In this document: positions 1 to 7,356 of the stretch, in pieces
Layout: each line of letters opens with the position of its first letter
How positions within the stretch are numbered: the first letter of the stretch is position 1
Translations under genes and position numbers: made by a program
Origin: Quatrionicoccus australiensis
GTDB lineage: Bacteria; Pseudomonadota; Gammaproteobacteria; Burkholderiales; Rhodocyclaceae
NCBI RefSeq assembly: GCF_020510425.1
Contig: NZ_JAHBAH010000001.1
Span: 4,011,001-4,075,000, forward strand
Length of the DNA stretch: 64,000 nucleotides
Direction: 5' to 3'
Notes under the pieces: generated by a model
What the model was told of the DNA's origin: nothing
The model's database searches: none
What the model saw: the letters and a program-made list of their open reading frames with translations, nothing else

Positions 1-111
1 TTCGATGGAGCCCACCAGCCATCTGGTGTGCCTGTTTGCGAGCGGATGAGGCAATTGCTGCCGGAGCACCGGAGCGACTCCGGGCGGAAAGAAGGACTCG
101 GAATGCGGCAT
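1..111 (-). CDS. Unidentified chemotaxis-operon protein, N-terminal 37 residues only
   Basis: An ATG at 111 (minus strand) opens a frame that runs off the left edge without a stop. It starts 6 bp after the cheA stop, and a GGAG inside the end of cheA sits 9 bp before it, so translational coupling to cheA is likely. The visible residues begin MPHSESFFPPGVAPVLRQQL and contain no recognisable domain. From position it is probably the next gene of the chemosensory operon (a scaffold, CheR or CheD type protein would be usual there), but the product cannot be named from 37 residues. Confidence 0.45.
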   Translation of the reverse strand, partial: MPHSESFFPPGVAPVLRQQLPHPLANRHTRWLVGSIE

Positions 112-117
112 CGCTTT

Positions 118-2397
118 TCACTCCAGCGCGGCGCAAGTCGCGGCGAGAAGGTTGCGCCGTCCCTCACGACCGGCAACCCGGCGGACCAGGCCGGGCACGT
201 CGAGGATTAGTGCGACCCGGCCGGTGCCCAGGATGGTGAAGCCGCTGATTCCCTGCAATCCGTTGAAAACGGCGCCAAGCGGACGGATGACCGTCTGGTA
301 TTCGCCCTGCAGGGTGTCTACGACTAGGCCGGCCCGGTGTCCGGCGTAATTGACCACGACGACGTTTTGCCGCTGCAAGGGTTGCAGCAGCAAAGCCAGC
401 CCCGGATCGATCTGCCGGCGCAGGTCATATTCGTCATATTCCTCCTCGGCCGGCGGCGGTTCGGGAATCTCGAAGAGGTCCTTGAGGCGAATGAAAGGCA
501 GCAGTTCGCCGCGCAGATTGAGGTGGTCGCGGCCTTGCGAGGCATCGATTTCCTCCTGCGTGAGTTCGACGCACTCGACGACCATCTCGAGCGGGACGAC
601 GAAGGACGAGGCACCGACGCCGACCAGGAAGCCGTCGATGATGGCCAGCGTCAGCGGCAGGCGGATGCGCATCGTGGTGCCCAGCCCCTCGCAGCTTTCG
701 ATCTCGATGCTGCCGCGCAGCGCAGTGATGTTGCGACGCACGACATCCATGCCGACGCCACGTCCGGACAGGTTGTTTACCTGTTCGGCGGTCGAGAAGC
801 CGGGTTCGAAAATGAGATTGTGGATCTCGCTGTCGCTGAGCGTCTGTTCCGGCTTGACCAGGCCGCGTTCGATGGCCTTGGCCAGGATGCGCTCGCGGGG
901 CAGGCCGCCGCCGTCGTCGGAGACCTCGATCGCGATGCTGCCGGAGTCATGGTAGGCGTTGAGGCGTAGCGTGCCCTGGGCCGGTTTGCCGCGGGCCAGG
1001 CGCAGTTCGGCCGACTCGATGCCGTGATCCATCGAGTTGCGCACGAGGTGGGTCAGGGGATCGCCGATTTTCTCGACGACCGTCTTGTCGAGTTCTGTTT
1101 CGGCACCGCTGATTTCGAGGCGGATATCCTTGCCGATTTCCTTCGAGACGTCGCGCACCACGCGCTGGAATTTGTTGAAGGTGGCGCCGATCTGGACCAT
1201 GCGCAACTGCAGTGCTGAATCGCGGATGTTTTCGACCAGCCGGTTCATCACCGATGCGGCTTCGAGCAATTCAGGAATGCCGCTTTTCAGTGCCGACAGG
1301 TTGATGCCGGCGCTGGCGATGATCAGTTCGCCGATCAGGTTGATGTGTTCGTCGAGCTTCTCCGCATTGACCCGGATCAGCGCGGCATCCCCTTGTTTGT
1401 TTTCCTTGACCTGCTTTTGCTTCTGCAATGCGGCAGCAACCACGGCGGGCTGGACGACATGCTGAGCGACTAGGACTTCGCCGATCGCATGCTCGGCTTC
1501 GCCCTGTTTGCGGGCCTTCGCCTGTGCCTCCAGTGCAGCTTCGATTTCGGCCTGGGTCAGCGTGCCGCAGCGGATGAGGATTTCGCCCAGGCGCAATTCT
1601 TCTTCCGGCATGCCCTGGATCAGATCGAGGTATTGATCGATCTTGCTGTGCGGCGGCAGGATGCGGATACGGGCATCGTCGCGGACGAATTCGAAGGCGC
1701 CTTCGATGGTCTGTTTGTCGGCCGCGGTCCGGAAGTTGATTTCGAAACCGAGGTAACAGTCTTCCGGATCCATCTCGGGGGCCGGCGGCATGCTCTCGCT
1801 CAGGGTGACGATGGTGACGATCTGGCCGAAGGTGGTCAGGTAGCGGATGAAGGCCACCGGGTCCATGCCGTTCTTCAGGACATCGCGCCCGAAGCGCAGA
1901 GAGATGTGCCAGTTGTCGGACCCGACGCCGTTACCCTGTTCGTCGTTTTCCCGCACGAATTCGGCTTCGTGGCGAACCGGCGCGGTATTTTCGGTGGGCG
2001 GGGCCGGCTGGCCGGAGAGGGTGTTCAGGCTGGCCACCAGTTCGGCGCTGCGGGCATGGGTTTCGGGTGCGGGATTCTGGCCAGCTTCGACGTGGTCAAT
2101 CAAGGCCCCCATGTGGTCGCAGATCTCGAGAAAAAGGGCGACCAGTTCGCCGGTGATGCGCAATTCGGCAGCGCGTACCATGTCGAGCACATTTTCGGCG
2201 TTGTGGGTGAAGGCAACGACATGATCGAGACCGAACAGGCCGGCCGATCCCTTGATGGTATGGGCGGCCCGAAAAATGGCGGCAATCAGGTCGCCATCGT
2301 CGGGTGCCTGCTCCACCTTGAGCAGGGCTTCCTCCATGTTTTCGAGGAGTTCGCGGCTTTCGATGACAAATGTCTTGAGGGCGTCGTCAAGATTCAT
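118..2397 (-). CDS. cheA: CheA-type chemotaxis histidine kinase
   Basis: Cytoplasmic histidine kinase of a chemosensory array; it autophosphorylates on an Hpt domain and passes phosphate to a CheY-type regulator. The start at 2397 (MNLDDALKTF) is chosen because a GAGG lies 8 bp upstream and Hpt homology starts at once; an upstream in-frame ATG at 2442 overlaps the preceding gene. About 759 aa. Visible: Hpt with AAHTIKGSAG (His46 phospho-acceptor), dimerisation segment, HATPase with LVRNSMDHGIE (N box), SDDGGGL and GRGVGMDVV, then a C-terminal CheW-like domain. In place of an ordinary CheY-binding P2 region, residues about 267-335 carry two helical repeats (LGEILIRCGTLTQAEIEAAL and IGEVLVAQHVVQPAVVAAAL) like those at the N-terminus of GspE/MshE ATPases. 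It is downstream of MCP, CheY and three STAS genes. Family assignment is firm; the role of the inserted repeats is unknown. Confidence 0.95.
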   Translation of the reverse strand: MNLDDALKTFVIESRELLENMEEALLKVEQAPDDGDLIAAIFRAAHTIKGSAGLFGLDHVVAFTHNAENVLDMVRAAELRITGELVALFLEICDHMGALIDHVEAGQNPAPETHARSAELVASLNTLSGQPAPPTENTAPVRHEAEFVRENDEQGNGVGSDNWHISLRFGRDVLKNGMDPVAFIRYLTTFGQIVTIVTLSESMPPAPEMDPEDCYLGFEINFRTAADKQTIEGAFEFVRDDARIRILPPHSKIDQYLDLIQGMPEEELRLGEILIRCGTLTQAEIEAALEAQAKARKQGEAEHAIGEVLVAQHVVQPAVVAAALQKQKQVKENKQGDAALIRVNAEKLDEHINLIGELIIASAGINLSALKSGIPELLEAASVMNRLVENIRDSALQLRMVQIGATFNKFQRVVRDVSKEIGKDIRLEISGAETELDKTVVEKIGDPLTHLVRNSMDHGIESAELRLARGKPAQGTLRLNAYHDSGSIAIEVSDDGGGLPRERILAKAIERGLVKPEQTLSDSEIHNLIFEPGFSTAEQVNNLSGRGVGMDVVRRNITALRGSIEIESCEGLGTTMRIRLPLTLAIIDGFLVGVGASSFVVPLEMVVECVELTQEEIDASQGRDHLNLRGELLPFIRLKDLFEIPEPPPAEEEYDEYDLRRQIDPGLALLLQPLQRQNVVVVNYAGHRAGLVVDTLQGEYQTVIRPLGAVFNGLQGISGFTILGTGRVALILDVPGLVRRVAGREGRRNLLAATCAALE

Positions 2398-2407
2398 GCG
2401 GTTAACC

Positions 2408-2902
2408 TCAATGTATGTGGCGGGCAGGTGCCGGCCGCGCAAAAATGCCGGCCAGCTCGCACAGATCCAGCAAGTGGATGACCGGATCGACAGATTGGTG
2501 GAAATGGATGTGTTTGCCGAGGCGGGCAGCTGCTCGCTTGGCCATCACGATGAGTTGCAGGCTGTCGTCATTGATCTCGCCGAGTTCGCCAAGATCGATG
2601 ACGATTTCCCATATTTCGAAGTGGGCAACGGCTTCAAGCAGGTTTTCGCGGATGAAATGAGCGGCCAGGTGGCTCGGTACGCTCAGTTCCGTGCAGTATT
2701 GCCCCGTCTCCAGCAGAGCCTGAGCCGATGGCTTTGGCGGCGGAAAGGCCGGAAATTTCCGGGGTGAGGGCGTCGCACGAAAAACACGGCCGGGCTGCTT
2801 GATCTTGTGCCTGACCGGCTTTTCCATCGCTTGAACCTCGGTGCTTTCGAGATATTGGCGGCTGGCCCGGATGAAAGCAGCGAAGGCCTCTTCCATATCC
2901 AT
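2408..2902 (-). CDS. STAS-domain protein, third of three tandem copies (non-canonical serine site)
   Basis: 164 aa. A low-complexity, basic/proline-rich N-terminus (residues 25-60) precedes a STAS fold of the anti-anti-sigma/chemotaxis-associated type (IDLGELGEINDDSLQLIVMA, then a helix ending LLDLCELAGIF). In canonical STAS antagonists the phosphorylated Ser sits in a D-S-(A/S)-G motif; here the motif reads NDDS-L, so the acceptor position is Asp with a Ser one residue on. ATG at 2902 follows a GGGGTG and lies 4 bp after the previous stop, in the same operon as cheA. Probably a protein-protein switch in chemosensory signalling, perhaps a CheA/CheW-associated regulator. The precise role is not known. 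Confidence 0.85.
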   Translation of the reverse strand: MDMEEAFAAFIRASRQYLESTEVQAMEKPVRHKIKQPGRVFRATPSPRKFPAFPPPKPSAQALLETGQYCTELSVPSHLAAHFIRENLLEAVAHFEIWEIVIDLGELGEINDDSLQLIVMAKRAAARLGKHIHFHQSVDPVIHLLDLCELAGIFARPAPARHIH

Positions 2903-2906
2903 GGCG

Positions 2907-3233
2907 TCACCCCTGCAGTTTCGAGCGGATCAGGACCGGGTCGCCGAAAAAGCCCGCCAGGTCGCAGAGATCGATCAGGTCGAGAACGGGGTCGCTATGC
3001 CGGCAAAAACGGATCGTCTTGCTCTGCCAGGCCGCCTCGCGCTTGGCCATGATCATCAATTGCAGACCGGCCGAATCGATCTCCGTGACATCGGAGAGAT
3101 CAATTTCTATATCGCCGCTGGTGCAGAGGGCAATGGCTTCGAGCAAGCGTCCCTTGAGTTCGCCAGCCGTGAAGATGGTGAATTCGCCGGCCACGCAGAG
3201 TGCCGGGACGCTTGATTCGGACAGGTCGGACAT
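2907..3233 (-). CDS. STAS-domain protein, middle copy with canonical phospho-serine motif
   Basis: 108 aa starting MSDLSESSVP; this start is preferred to an upstream in-frame ATG at 3305 because that one lies inside the neighbouring gene and adds a non-STAS basic tail. The core reads GDIEIDLSDVTEIDSAGLQL, a textbook STAS with Ser in the D-S-A-G position, as in SpoIIAA/RsbV-type antagonists. The C-terminal helix (LIDLCDLAGFF) matches the two flanking paralogues. It lies between two related genes in the MCP-cheY-STAS-cheA operon. Of the three copies this is the only one expected to be regulated by serine phosphorylation; no matching serine kinase or PP2C phosphatase is in the window. Confidence 0.87.
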   Translation of the reverse strand: MSDLSESSVPALCVAGEFTIFTAGELKGRLLEAIALCTSGDIEIDLSDVTEIDSAGLQLMIMAKREAAWQSKTIRFCRHSDPVLDLIDLCDLAGFFGDPVLIRSKLQG

Positions 3234-3243
3234 GGCTTTTTCC

Positions 3244-3591
3244 TTAAGGCGAAGACGGTTGCAAGGTGTTTTCCGGCGAGCCGTCCGGCGCCTGCCAGGC
3301 AGCAAAAAAGCCGGCCAGGTCGCATAGTTCGAGCAGCTTCAAGGCCGGGTCGGGGTGGTTGATGAAACGAATGTTCTTGCCCTGGTCGGCGGCTTCCCGC
3401 TTGGCTGCAACCAGAAGCTGCAGGGCGGCGCCATCGAGTTCGCCGATGTCGGCCAGATTGATCTCGATATCCCGGCTGTCCGTCAGCGCGAGGGCATCGG
3501 GCAAACCTTCCCGGAGGGCCCTGGCGATGAATGCGGTCGACGTGCCGGCGAGCGCGGAAACGGGTTGCGCTGATTCCGGCAGTTTGGGCAT
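3244..3591 (-). CDS. STAS-domain protein, first tandem copy (serine replaced by glycine)
   Basis: 115 aa. The STAS core reads DIEINLADIGELDGAALQLL: the D-S-A-G motif is D-G-A-A, so the phosphorylatable Ser is missing. The C-terminal segment (LLELCDLAGFFAAW) aligns with the two downstream copies, so the three genes appear to have arisen by tandem duplication. It starts 8 bp after the CheY-like gene. Without the Ser it could act as a constitutive binding partner for the same target as the canonical copy. That role is inferred; the fold assignment is secure. Confidence 0.85.
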   Translation of the reverse strand: MPKLPESAQPVSALAGTSTAFIARALREGLPDALALTDSRDIEINLADIGELDGAALQLLVAAKREAADQGKNIRFINHPDPALKLLELCDLAGFFAAWQAPDGSPENTLQPSSP

Positions 3592-3599
3592 GACGAGTC

Positions 3600-3968
3600 T
3601 TAGGGCAGGATCAGCTTGGCGACGGCCGCGAGCATCTGGGGCGGCTGGAAGGGCTTGACCACCCAGGCCTTGGCGCCGGCAGCCTGGCCTTCGGCTTTCT
3701 TGCTTTCGCCAGCTTCAGTGGTGAGCATGATGACCGGCGTGAATTTGTAGGCCGGAAGCTGCTTGGCTGCCTTGACGAAGGAAATGCCGTCCATGTTGGG
3801 CATGTTCACGTCGCTGATGATCAGGTGGATCTTCCTGCCGTCGAGCTTGTTCAGTGCATCCTTGCCGTCGCAGGCGTCGATGACGTCGTAACCGGCGCCT
3901 TTCAGTGCAATGCTGACGACCTGCCGCAGGGAGGCCGAGTCGTCCACTATCAGGATGGTCTTTGCCAT
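3600..3968 (-). CDS. CheY-like single-domain response regulator
   Basis: 122 aa, start MAKTILIVDD at 3968; an upstream in-frame ATG at 4088 is rejected because it lies inside the MCP gene. It has the complete receiver set: acidic pair D9/D10, phospho-acceptor D53 (IISDVNMPNMDG), T83 (IMLTTEAGES) and K105 (VVKPF), and no output domain. It should accept phosphate from the CheA four genes downstream and act on a flagellar motor or other target. It sits 11 bp after the MCP stop in the same transcript. The sequence resembles the CheY paralogues that lie next to CheA in Betaproteobacteria, but whether it binds the motor cannot be told from sequence. Confidence 0.92.
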   Translation of the reverse strand: MAKTILIVDDSASLRQVVSIALKGAGYDVIDACDGKDALNKLDGRKIHLIISDVNMPNMDGISFVKAAKQLPAYKFTPVIMLTTEAGESKKAEGQAAGAKAWVVKPFQPPQMLAAVAKLILP

Positions 3969-3979
3969 GGGTATTACCT

Positions 3980-5254
3980 TTAGAAAAATGTGATTTCGTT
4001 GTTGCTGGCCGCGCTCGTCGCTGTGCCGCCGTGATGGACCGCATGTTGCTCGGGCATGGTGTAGGTCTGCGACAACTCGCTCAGCCATTGCGCGGCATCG
4101 ACCGGCATGCCTTGGCTGTCGGTGGGCTGGAGTTCGCTTTCCCGGATGTTCTGCTGCAGTTTCTTCAAGTCGTTATTGACGTGATTGAGCACCTGGCTGA
4201 CTCGATCCTGGAATTGCAGGGCAACCAGTACCTCGGCCACTTCCTGGCCGACCTGGACGCCTTGCTGGCGCAGGTTTTCGGAGTTTTCGGCAAGATTGGT
4301 CGCGGCCTGCCCGAAGCGGGAGATCACATGGCCGATGACTTGGCTCGAATCGTTGACCAGGGCTTCATCCTGCTCGGCATACTGGTGCGATATCTGCAGC
4401 GTCTCGGCAATTGCCTTGTTTACGGTGTCGACCGTGTCGGCAATCTTCTTGCCGGTTTCGCCGGACAAGGTCGACAGCTTGCGCACCTCATCGGCGACCA
4501 CGGCAAAGCCGCGCCCGACCTCGCCGGCCCGGGCAGCTTCGATCGCGGCATTGAGGGCAAGCAGGTTGGTCTGCTTGGCGATGTCGCCGACATCCTGGGC
4601 CATGCGCTGCAGGGCCGTGGTCTGGCTCGACAGGTTGGTTACCTCGTGGAGCAGGGTCTCCTTGGTGGACAGGGCGGCGCGCAATGAGGTGATGATCGAA
4701 TCGAGCTCGCCTTGCGCCGAGTTGAGCAGGGCAATCAATTTGTGGCCGCCCGATTCGCCGTCCACCGCAGCAGGCGAGGAAGAAAAGGTGCCTTCGAGGC
4801 GTTGCGAAATGTCGGCAAAGCGCTGGGCGAGCGCGATGGCAGCTTCTTCGGTATGGCTTTGCGCCATTTCGATCTGCCCCGACCATACCGGCAGGACGCC
4901 AAGGCAAAGTTGCTCCAGGCCGGGGATGCTATGCGGCTGTTGTGCCAATCGGCTGCTGCTTGCTGCGCACAAAGCCATTTCGACGGCCTTGCCGATTTGC
5001 TGGCGGAGCTGCCGTGCCGACCACATCGCACCGGCCAGGCTGATGCACGCGACAAGCAAGGCGAGAAGGAAGCCGGTCAGGGTCAGACCGGTGTAGATCA
5101 GGATAACGAGAATGCAGAAAATGCCATGCAGCATAAAGGGTATTTGCTTATGGAAATATGCTTCACCGATGCCTTCCGATTTTGTGGAATCCATTGGTAG
5201 GCAAGAATCGGCGGCTTTTTCCATGGCTTGCTTCTGGGCTGAATAGGTGGCCAT
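3980..5254 (-). CDS. Methyl-accepting chemotaxis protein lacking a periplasmic sensor domain
   Basis: Start [10 protein letters not shown] at 5254 is the best of several in-frame ATGs (5407 and 5224 are alternatives; no strong Shine-Dalgarno marks any of them). 424 aa. Two adjacent hydrophobic segments ([20 protein letters not shown] and [19 protein letters not shown]) form a short hairpin with almost no periplasmic loop and no HAMP domain, so sensing is probably cytoplasmic or through the membrane. The C-terminal half is a coiled-coil MCP signalling domain with the conserved hairpin tip ([20 protein letters not shown], then [15 protein letters not shown]). First gene of the chemosensory operon; a 300-bp gap separates it from the divergent cbpA. 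Class assignment is certain, ligand unknown. Confidence 0.9.
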   Translation of the reverse strand: MATYSAQKQAMEKAADSCLPMDSTKSEGIGEAYFHKQIPFMLHGIFCILVILIYTGLTLTGFLLALLVACISLAGAMWSARQLRQQIGKAVEMALCAASSSRLAQQPHSIPGLEQLCLGVLPVWSGQIEMAQSHTEEAAIALAQRFADISQRLEGTFSSSPAAVDGESGGHKLIALLNSAQGELDSIITSLRAALSTKETLLHEVTNLSSQTTALQRMAQDVGDIAKQTNLLALNAAIEAARAGEVGRGFAVVADEVRKLSTLSGETGKKIADTVDTVNKAIAETLQISHQYAEQDEALVNDSSQVIGHVISRFGQAATNLAENSENLRQQGVQVGQEVAEVLVALQFQDRVSQVLNHVNNDLKKLQQNIRESELQPTDSQGMPVDAAQWLSELSQTYTMPEQHAVHHGGTATSAASNNEITFF

Positions 5255-5302
5255 AGCATGGGTGAGTATGGCGTTAGGAAATATCAGCGTTGGTTGATTT
5301 AA

Positions 5303-5345
5303 ACGTAGGTTTCCGACGAGGCGGTGTAGGGAAATTCCTACGAGG
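5303..5345. repeat. Short imperfect direct repeats upstream of the MCP gene
   Basis: Two copies of a GTAGG(N4-10)ACGAGG unit lie at 5303-5321 and 5325-5345, 50-90 bp upstream of the MCP start; the second contains an inverted repeat (GTAGG-gaaatt-CCTAC). This could be an operator or promoter-proximal element for the chemosensory operon. No sigma-28 promoter with correct spacing could be recognised next to it. The rest of the 300-bp divergent gap holds the Crp-like site near cbpA and nothing else that I can name. Confidence 0.35.
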
Positions 5346-5469
5346 TGCGACGACGGCATTTTCTGGTCTGCAGCCGAAGATGACCTGTACGAGGGGCGGA
5401 AAGTCATGTTCCCTCACTTACTCTTCATTGAATTGGCCGAACCTGATTCGTCCCGGGCGCTCCGGGTTA

Positions 5470-5485
5470 TGTGCGCTGCCGCACA
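5470..5485. promoter_or_regulatory. Crp/Fnr-style palindrome upstream of cbpA (full consensus match)
   Basis: TGTGCGCTGCCGCACA is a near-perfect dyad centred 78 bp before the cbpA ATG. It matches all 14 fixed positions of the consensus derived from the other copies in this window. The TGTG half-site is typical of Crp-family binding. Candidate binder: the Crp-like HTH protein encoded at 8505. Confidence 0.6.
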
Positions 5486-5554
5486 GAGTTGCAGGTCACT
5501 GCCTGGCAAAATGAATAATGCCGCCTTCATCCGGCAACCTCAGCAGGCAGCCCA

Positions 5555-6490
5555 ATGAAATTCAAGGATTACTACCAGGCCATGGGCCTTGAACGCACGG
5601 CCTCGGCCGATGCGATCAAGAAGGCTTATCGCAAGCTTGCCCACCAGTACCATCCCGATGTCTCGAAGGACCCGGCGGGTGAGGAAAAATTCAAGGAGCT
5701 GGCCGAGGCCTACGCGACGTTGAAGGATCCGGAAAAGCGGCAGGCCTACGACAATCTGGGTAGCCGCCCGGCCGGCGAGCAATTCACGCCGCCGCCGGAC
5801 TGGCAGCAGCGTTACAAGACCGATGCCGCCGGCTTTGACGATGTCGATCTTGCCGACATCTTTGCCGCCTTCAGCCGTTCCGGGCGGCAACGCCAGCCGG
5901 CGCCGGTTGCCGGTCAGGATTACGAAGTGGCGGCGCATATTTCGCTCGAACAGCTTTTTCGCGGCGGTGAAATCGAGGTGCGCGCCGAATTGCCGGAGTA
6001 CGACAAGAATGGCCTGGCCCACCGTGTCGACCGGACGTTTCGCATCAGCATTCCGCTCGGCGCCGCCGACGGTCAGCGCCTGCGTCTGGCCGGCAAGGGG
6101 GGCAGCGGCTTCAATGGTGGCCGGGCCGGTGATCTTTACGTGGCGCTGGCGGTGCAGGTGCATCCGCTGTACCGGGTCAGCGGTCGCGACCTCTACCTCG
6201 ATTTGCCGCTCAGCCCATGGGAGGCCGTGCTCGGCGCGACGGTCGAGGTGCCGACACCGGGTGGCGTGGTTGAACTCAAAATCAGTGCTGGTACGCAGGC
6301 CGGCCAAAAGCTGCGCCTGGCCGGGCGCGGGCTGGGCAAGACGGATGGCAGCGCCGGTGCGCTCTACGCAGTGGTCCGAATCGAGGTGCCGGCGGCGCTC
6401 GGTCCGCGCGAACGGGTGTTGTTCGAACAGCTGGCAGCGAATTCCGGATTCAACCCAAGACAGCATTTCCTGACGGGAGCAGCGGCATGA
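5555..6490 (+). CDS. cbpA: Curved DNA-binding protein CbpA, DnaJ-like co-chaperone
   Basis: 311 aa class II J-protein that stimulates DnaK and, in E. coli, also binds curved DNA in stationary phase. The N-terminal J domain has the invariant HPD (HQYHPDVSKD, about residue 33). A short linker follows with no cysteine-rich zinc domain, which separates it from DnaJ. Two beta-barrel C-terminal domains follow (DYEVAAHISLEQLFRGGEIE, then DLYLDLPLSPWEAVLGATVE). The ATG follows the Crp-style site by 70 bp. The next gene, cbpM, overlaps by 4 bp (ATGA), the standard arrangement for this chaperone and its inhibitor. Assignment is secure. Confidence 0.95.
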   Translation: MKFKDYYQAMGLERTASADAIKKAYRKLAHQYHPDVSKDPAGEEKFKELAEAYATLKDPEKRQAYDNLGSRPAGEQFTPPPDWQQRYKTDAAGFDDVDLADIFAAFSRSGRQRQPAPVAGQDYEVAAHISLEQLFRGGEIEVRAELPEYDKNGLAHRVDRTFRISIPLGAADGQRLRLAGKGGSGFNGGRAGDLYVALAVQVHPLYRVSGRDLYLDLPLSPWEAVLGATVEVPTPGGVVELKISAGTQAGQKLRLAGRGLGKTDGSAGALYAVVRIEVPAALGPRERVLFEQLAANSGFNPRQHFLTGAAA

Positions 6491-6804
6491 ACAGGCAATT
6501 GAGCGAGGCGGTCTGGCTGAATGATGCGGCGGTCTGCGATATCGAACATCTGGCCGAAGTCTCCGGACTGTCGATTGGCGAGGTGAGCGACCTGGTCGAC
6601 ATCGGTGTCATCGTGCCCAGCGGTCGACCGGCTGGAACGGTGGTTTTTCACCTTTGCCAGGTGTTGACCGTCAAGCGCGCCAGGCGCCTGCGCGACGATT
6701 TCCAGCTCGATCATCACGGAGTGGCGCTCGCCCTGACGCTGATCCAGCGCATTGGCGAGTTGCAGGCTGAACTCGATGCCCTGCGCCGTCCTGCCGCGCG
6801 CTGA
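6487..6804 (+). CDS. cbpM: Chaperone modulator CbpM
   Basis: 105 aa. Small cytoplasmic inhibitor that binds the CbpA J domain and controls its DnaK stimulation and DNA binding. It overlaps cbpA by ATGA, so translation is coupled. The fold is a MerR-like helical protein (IEHLAEVSGLSIGEVSDLVD, then RARRLRDDFQLDHHGVALAL) ending in a short coiled coil. The middle differs from the usual family text: where homologues normally have a P-x-x-W-x-F stretch, this one reads PSGRPAGTVVF, and the underlying DNA at 6617-6645 resembles the interspersed SalI-core repeat found in intergenic regions. Length is normal, so the gene is probably functional. Confidence 0.9.
   Translation: MNRQLSEAVWLNDAAVCDIEHLAEVSGLSIGEVSDLVDIGVIVPSGRPAGTVVFHLCQVLTVKRARRLRDDFQLDHHGVALALTLIQRIGELQAELDALRRPAAR
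6620..6631. repeat. SalI-core repeat-like sequence inside cbpM
   Basis: GCGGTCGACCGG preceded by CCCA and followed by CTGGAA and a GGTTTTTCA tail closely parallels the intergenic copy at 37480 (same CCCAGCGGTCGACCG core, then CTGGAA and GGTTTTCA). It is the only coding-region copy with this much flank similarity, and it may be chance. Confidence 0.4.
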
Positions 6805-6825
6805 CCGGCGTTCCGGCGGGCGATA

Positions 6826-6841
6826 TGTACGCCAGCCAACA
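6826..6841. promoter_or_regulatory. Degenerate Crp-style palindrome upstream of the collagen-like gene
   Basis: TGTACGCCAGCCAACA matches 10 of 14 consensus positions and is flanked by TA and GA as in the stronger copies. It lies 75 bp before the downstream ATG, the same distance as at cbpA. On its own it would not be convincing; spacing and neighbourhood support it. Confidence 0.35.
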
Positions 6842-6915
6842 GACCGGACAGGTGCTTGCCCTCATTCTGAAGCATGCGGTTCTTCCGGCCGCCGACAACT
6901 GAAAAAGGAATTGCC

Positions 6916-7263
6916 ATGAACTATTCACTAGCCAGCATTTTGCTGATCGCCGCCCTTGGTCTGGGCGCCTGTGCCGGTCCGGCCGGCCCGCAGGGCGAAC
7001 GCGGCAACACCGGCAATACGGGGAATACCGGTAACACGGGCAGCACCGGCAATACCGGTGCCAAGGGGGCGACCGGCAATCAGGGCAATACCGGTTATAC
7101 CGGCGCGACGGGCGAAACGGGTAGCCAGGGTTCGGCTGGCGCGGTCGGTGAAACCGGCGCGACCGGCACCCAGGGCAATACCGGTGCAACCGGCGCCAAG
7201 GGCAAGACCGGCGCGGTCAACACCACCGGCAGCACCGTCATTGTGGTGCCGCCGACGCGCTGA
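6916..7263 (+). CDS. Collagen-like repeat lipoprotein
   Basis: 115 aa. Start at 6916 is supported by AAGGAA 7 bp upstream. A short signal peptide ends in the lipobox LGAC (Cys about residue 19), so it is predicted to be an envelope lipoprotein. Residues about 21-105 are almost uninterrupted Gly-X-Y triplets rich in GNT, GAT and GET, the collagen triple-helix pattern; bacterial versions use Thr-rich triplets in the absence of hydroxyproline. A hydrophobic tail ([10 protein letters not shown]) ends the protein. The triplets contain few prolines, so helix stability would depend on Thr and charge pairs. Its position in the stress block and the upstream palindrome suggest envelope stress. Function is unknown. 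A strong terminator follows. Confidence 0.8.
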   Translation: MNYSLASILLIAALGLGACAGPAGPQGERGNTGNTGNTGNTGSTGNTGAKGATGNQGNTGYTGATGETGSQGSAGAVGETGATGTQGNTGATGAKGKTGAVNTTGSTVIVVPPTR

Positions 7264-7280
7264 TCCGGCGTGGCGTGGCA

Positions 7281-7313
7281 AGGGGGCCGAGCGCAAACTC
7301 GGCCCCCTTTTTT
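7281..7313 (+). terminator. Rho-independent terminator after the collagen-like gene
   Basis: Perfect GC-rich stem AGGGGGCCGAG / CTCGGCCCCCT with loop CGCAAA, followed by a run of six T. It ends 50 bp downstream of the lipoprotein stop. Confidence 0.92.
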
Positions 7314-7356
7314 CATTTGGGGAAAGCAGGCACCGGCGGCAGTGCCTGCGGCTGGT

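Noticed and set aside
5290..5514. 74-codon plus-strand frame between the MCP gene and cbpA
   Set aside because: No ribosome-binding site, odd composition, and it overlaps the palindrome and direct repeats.
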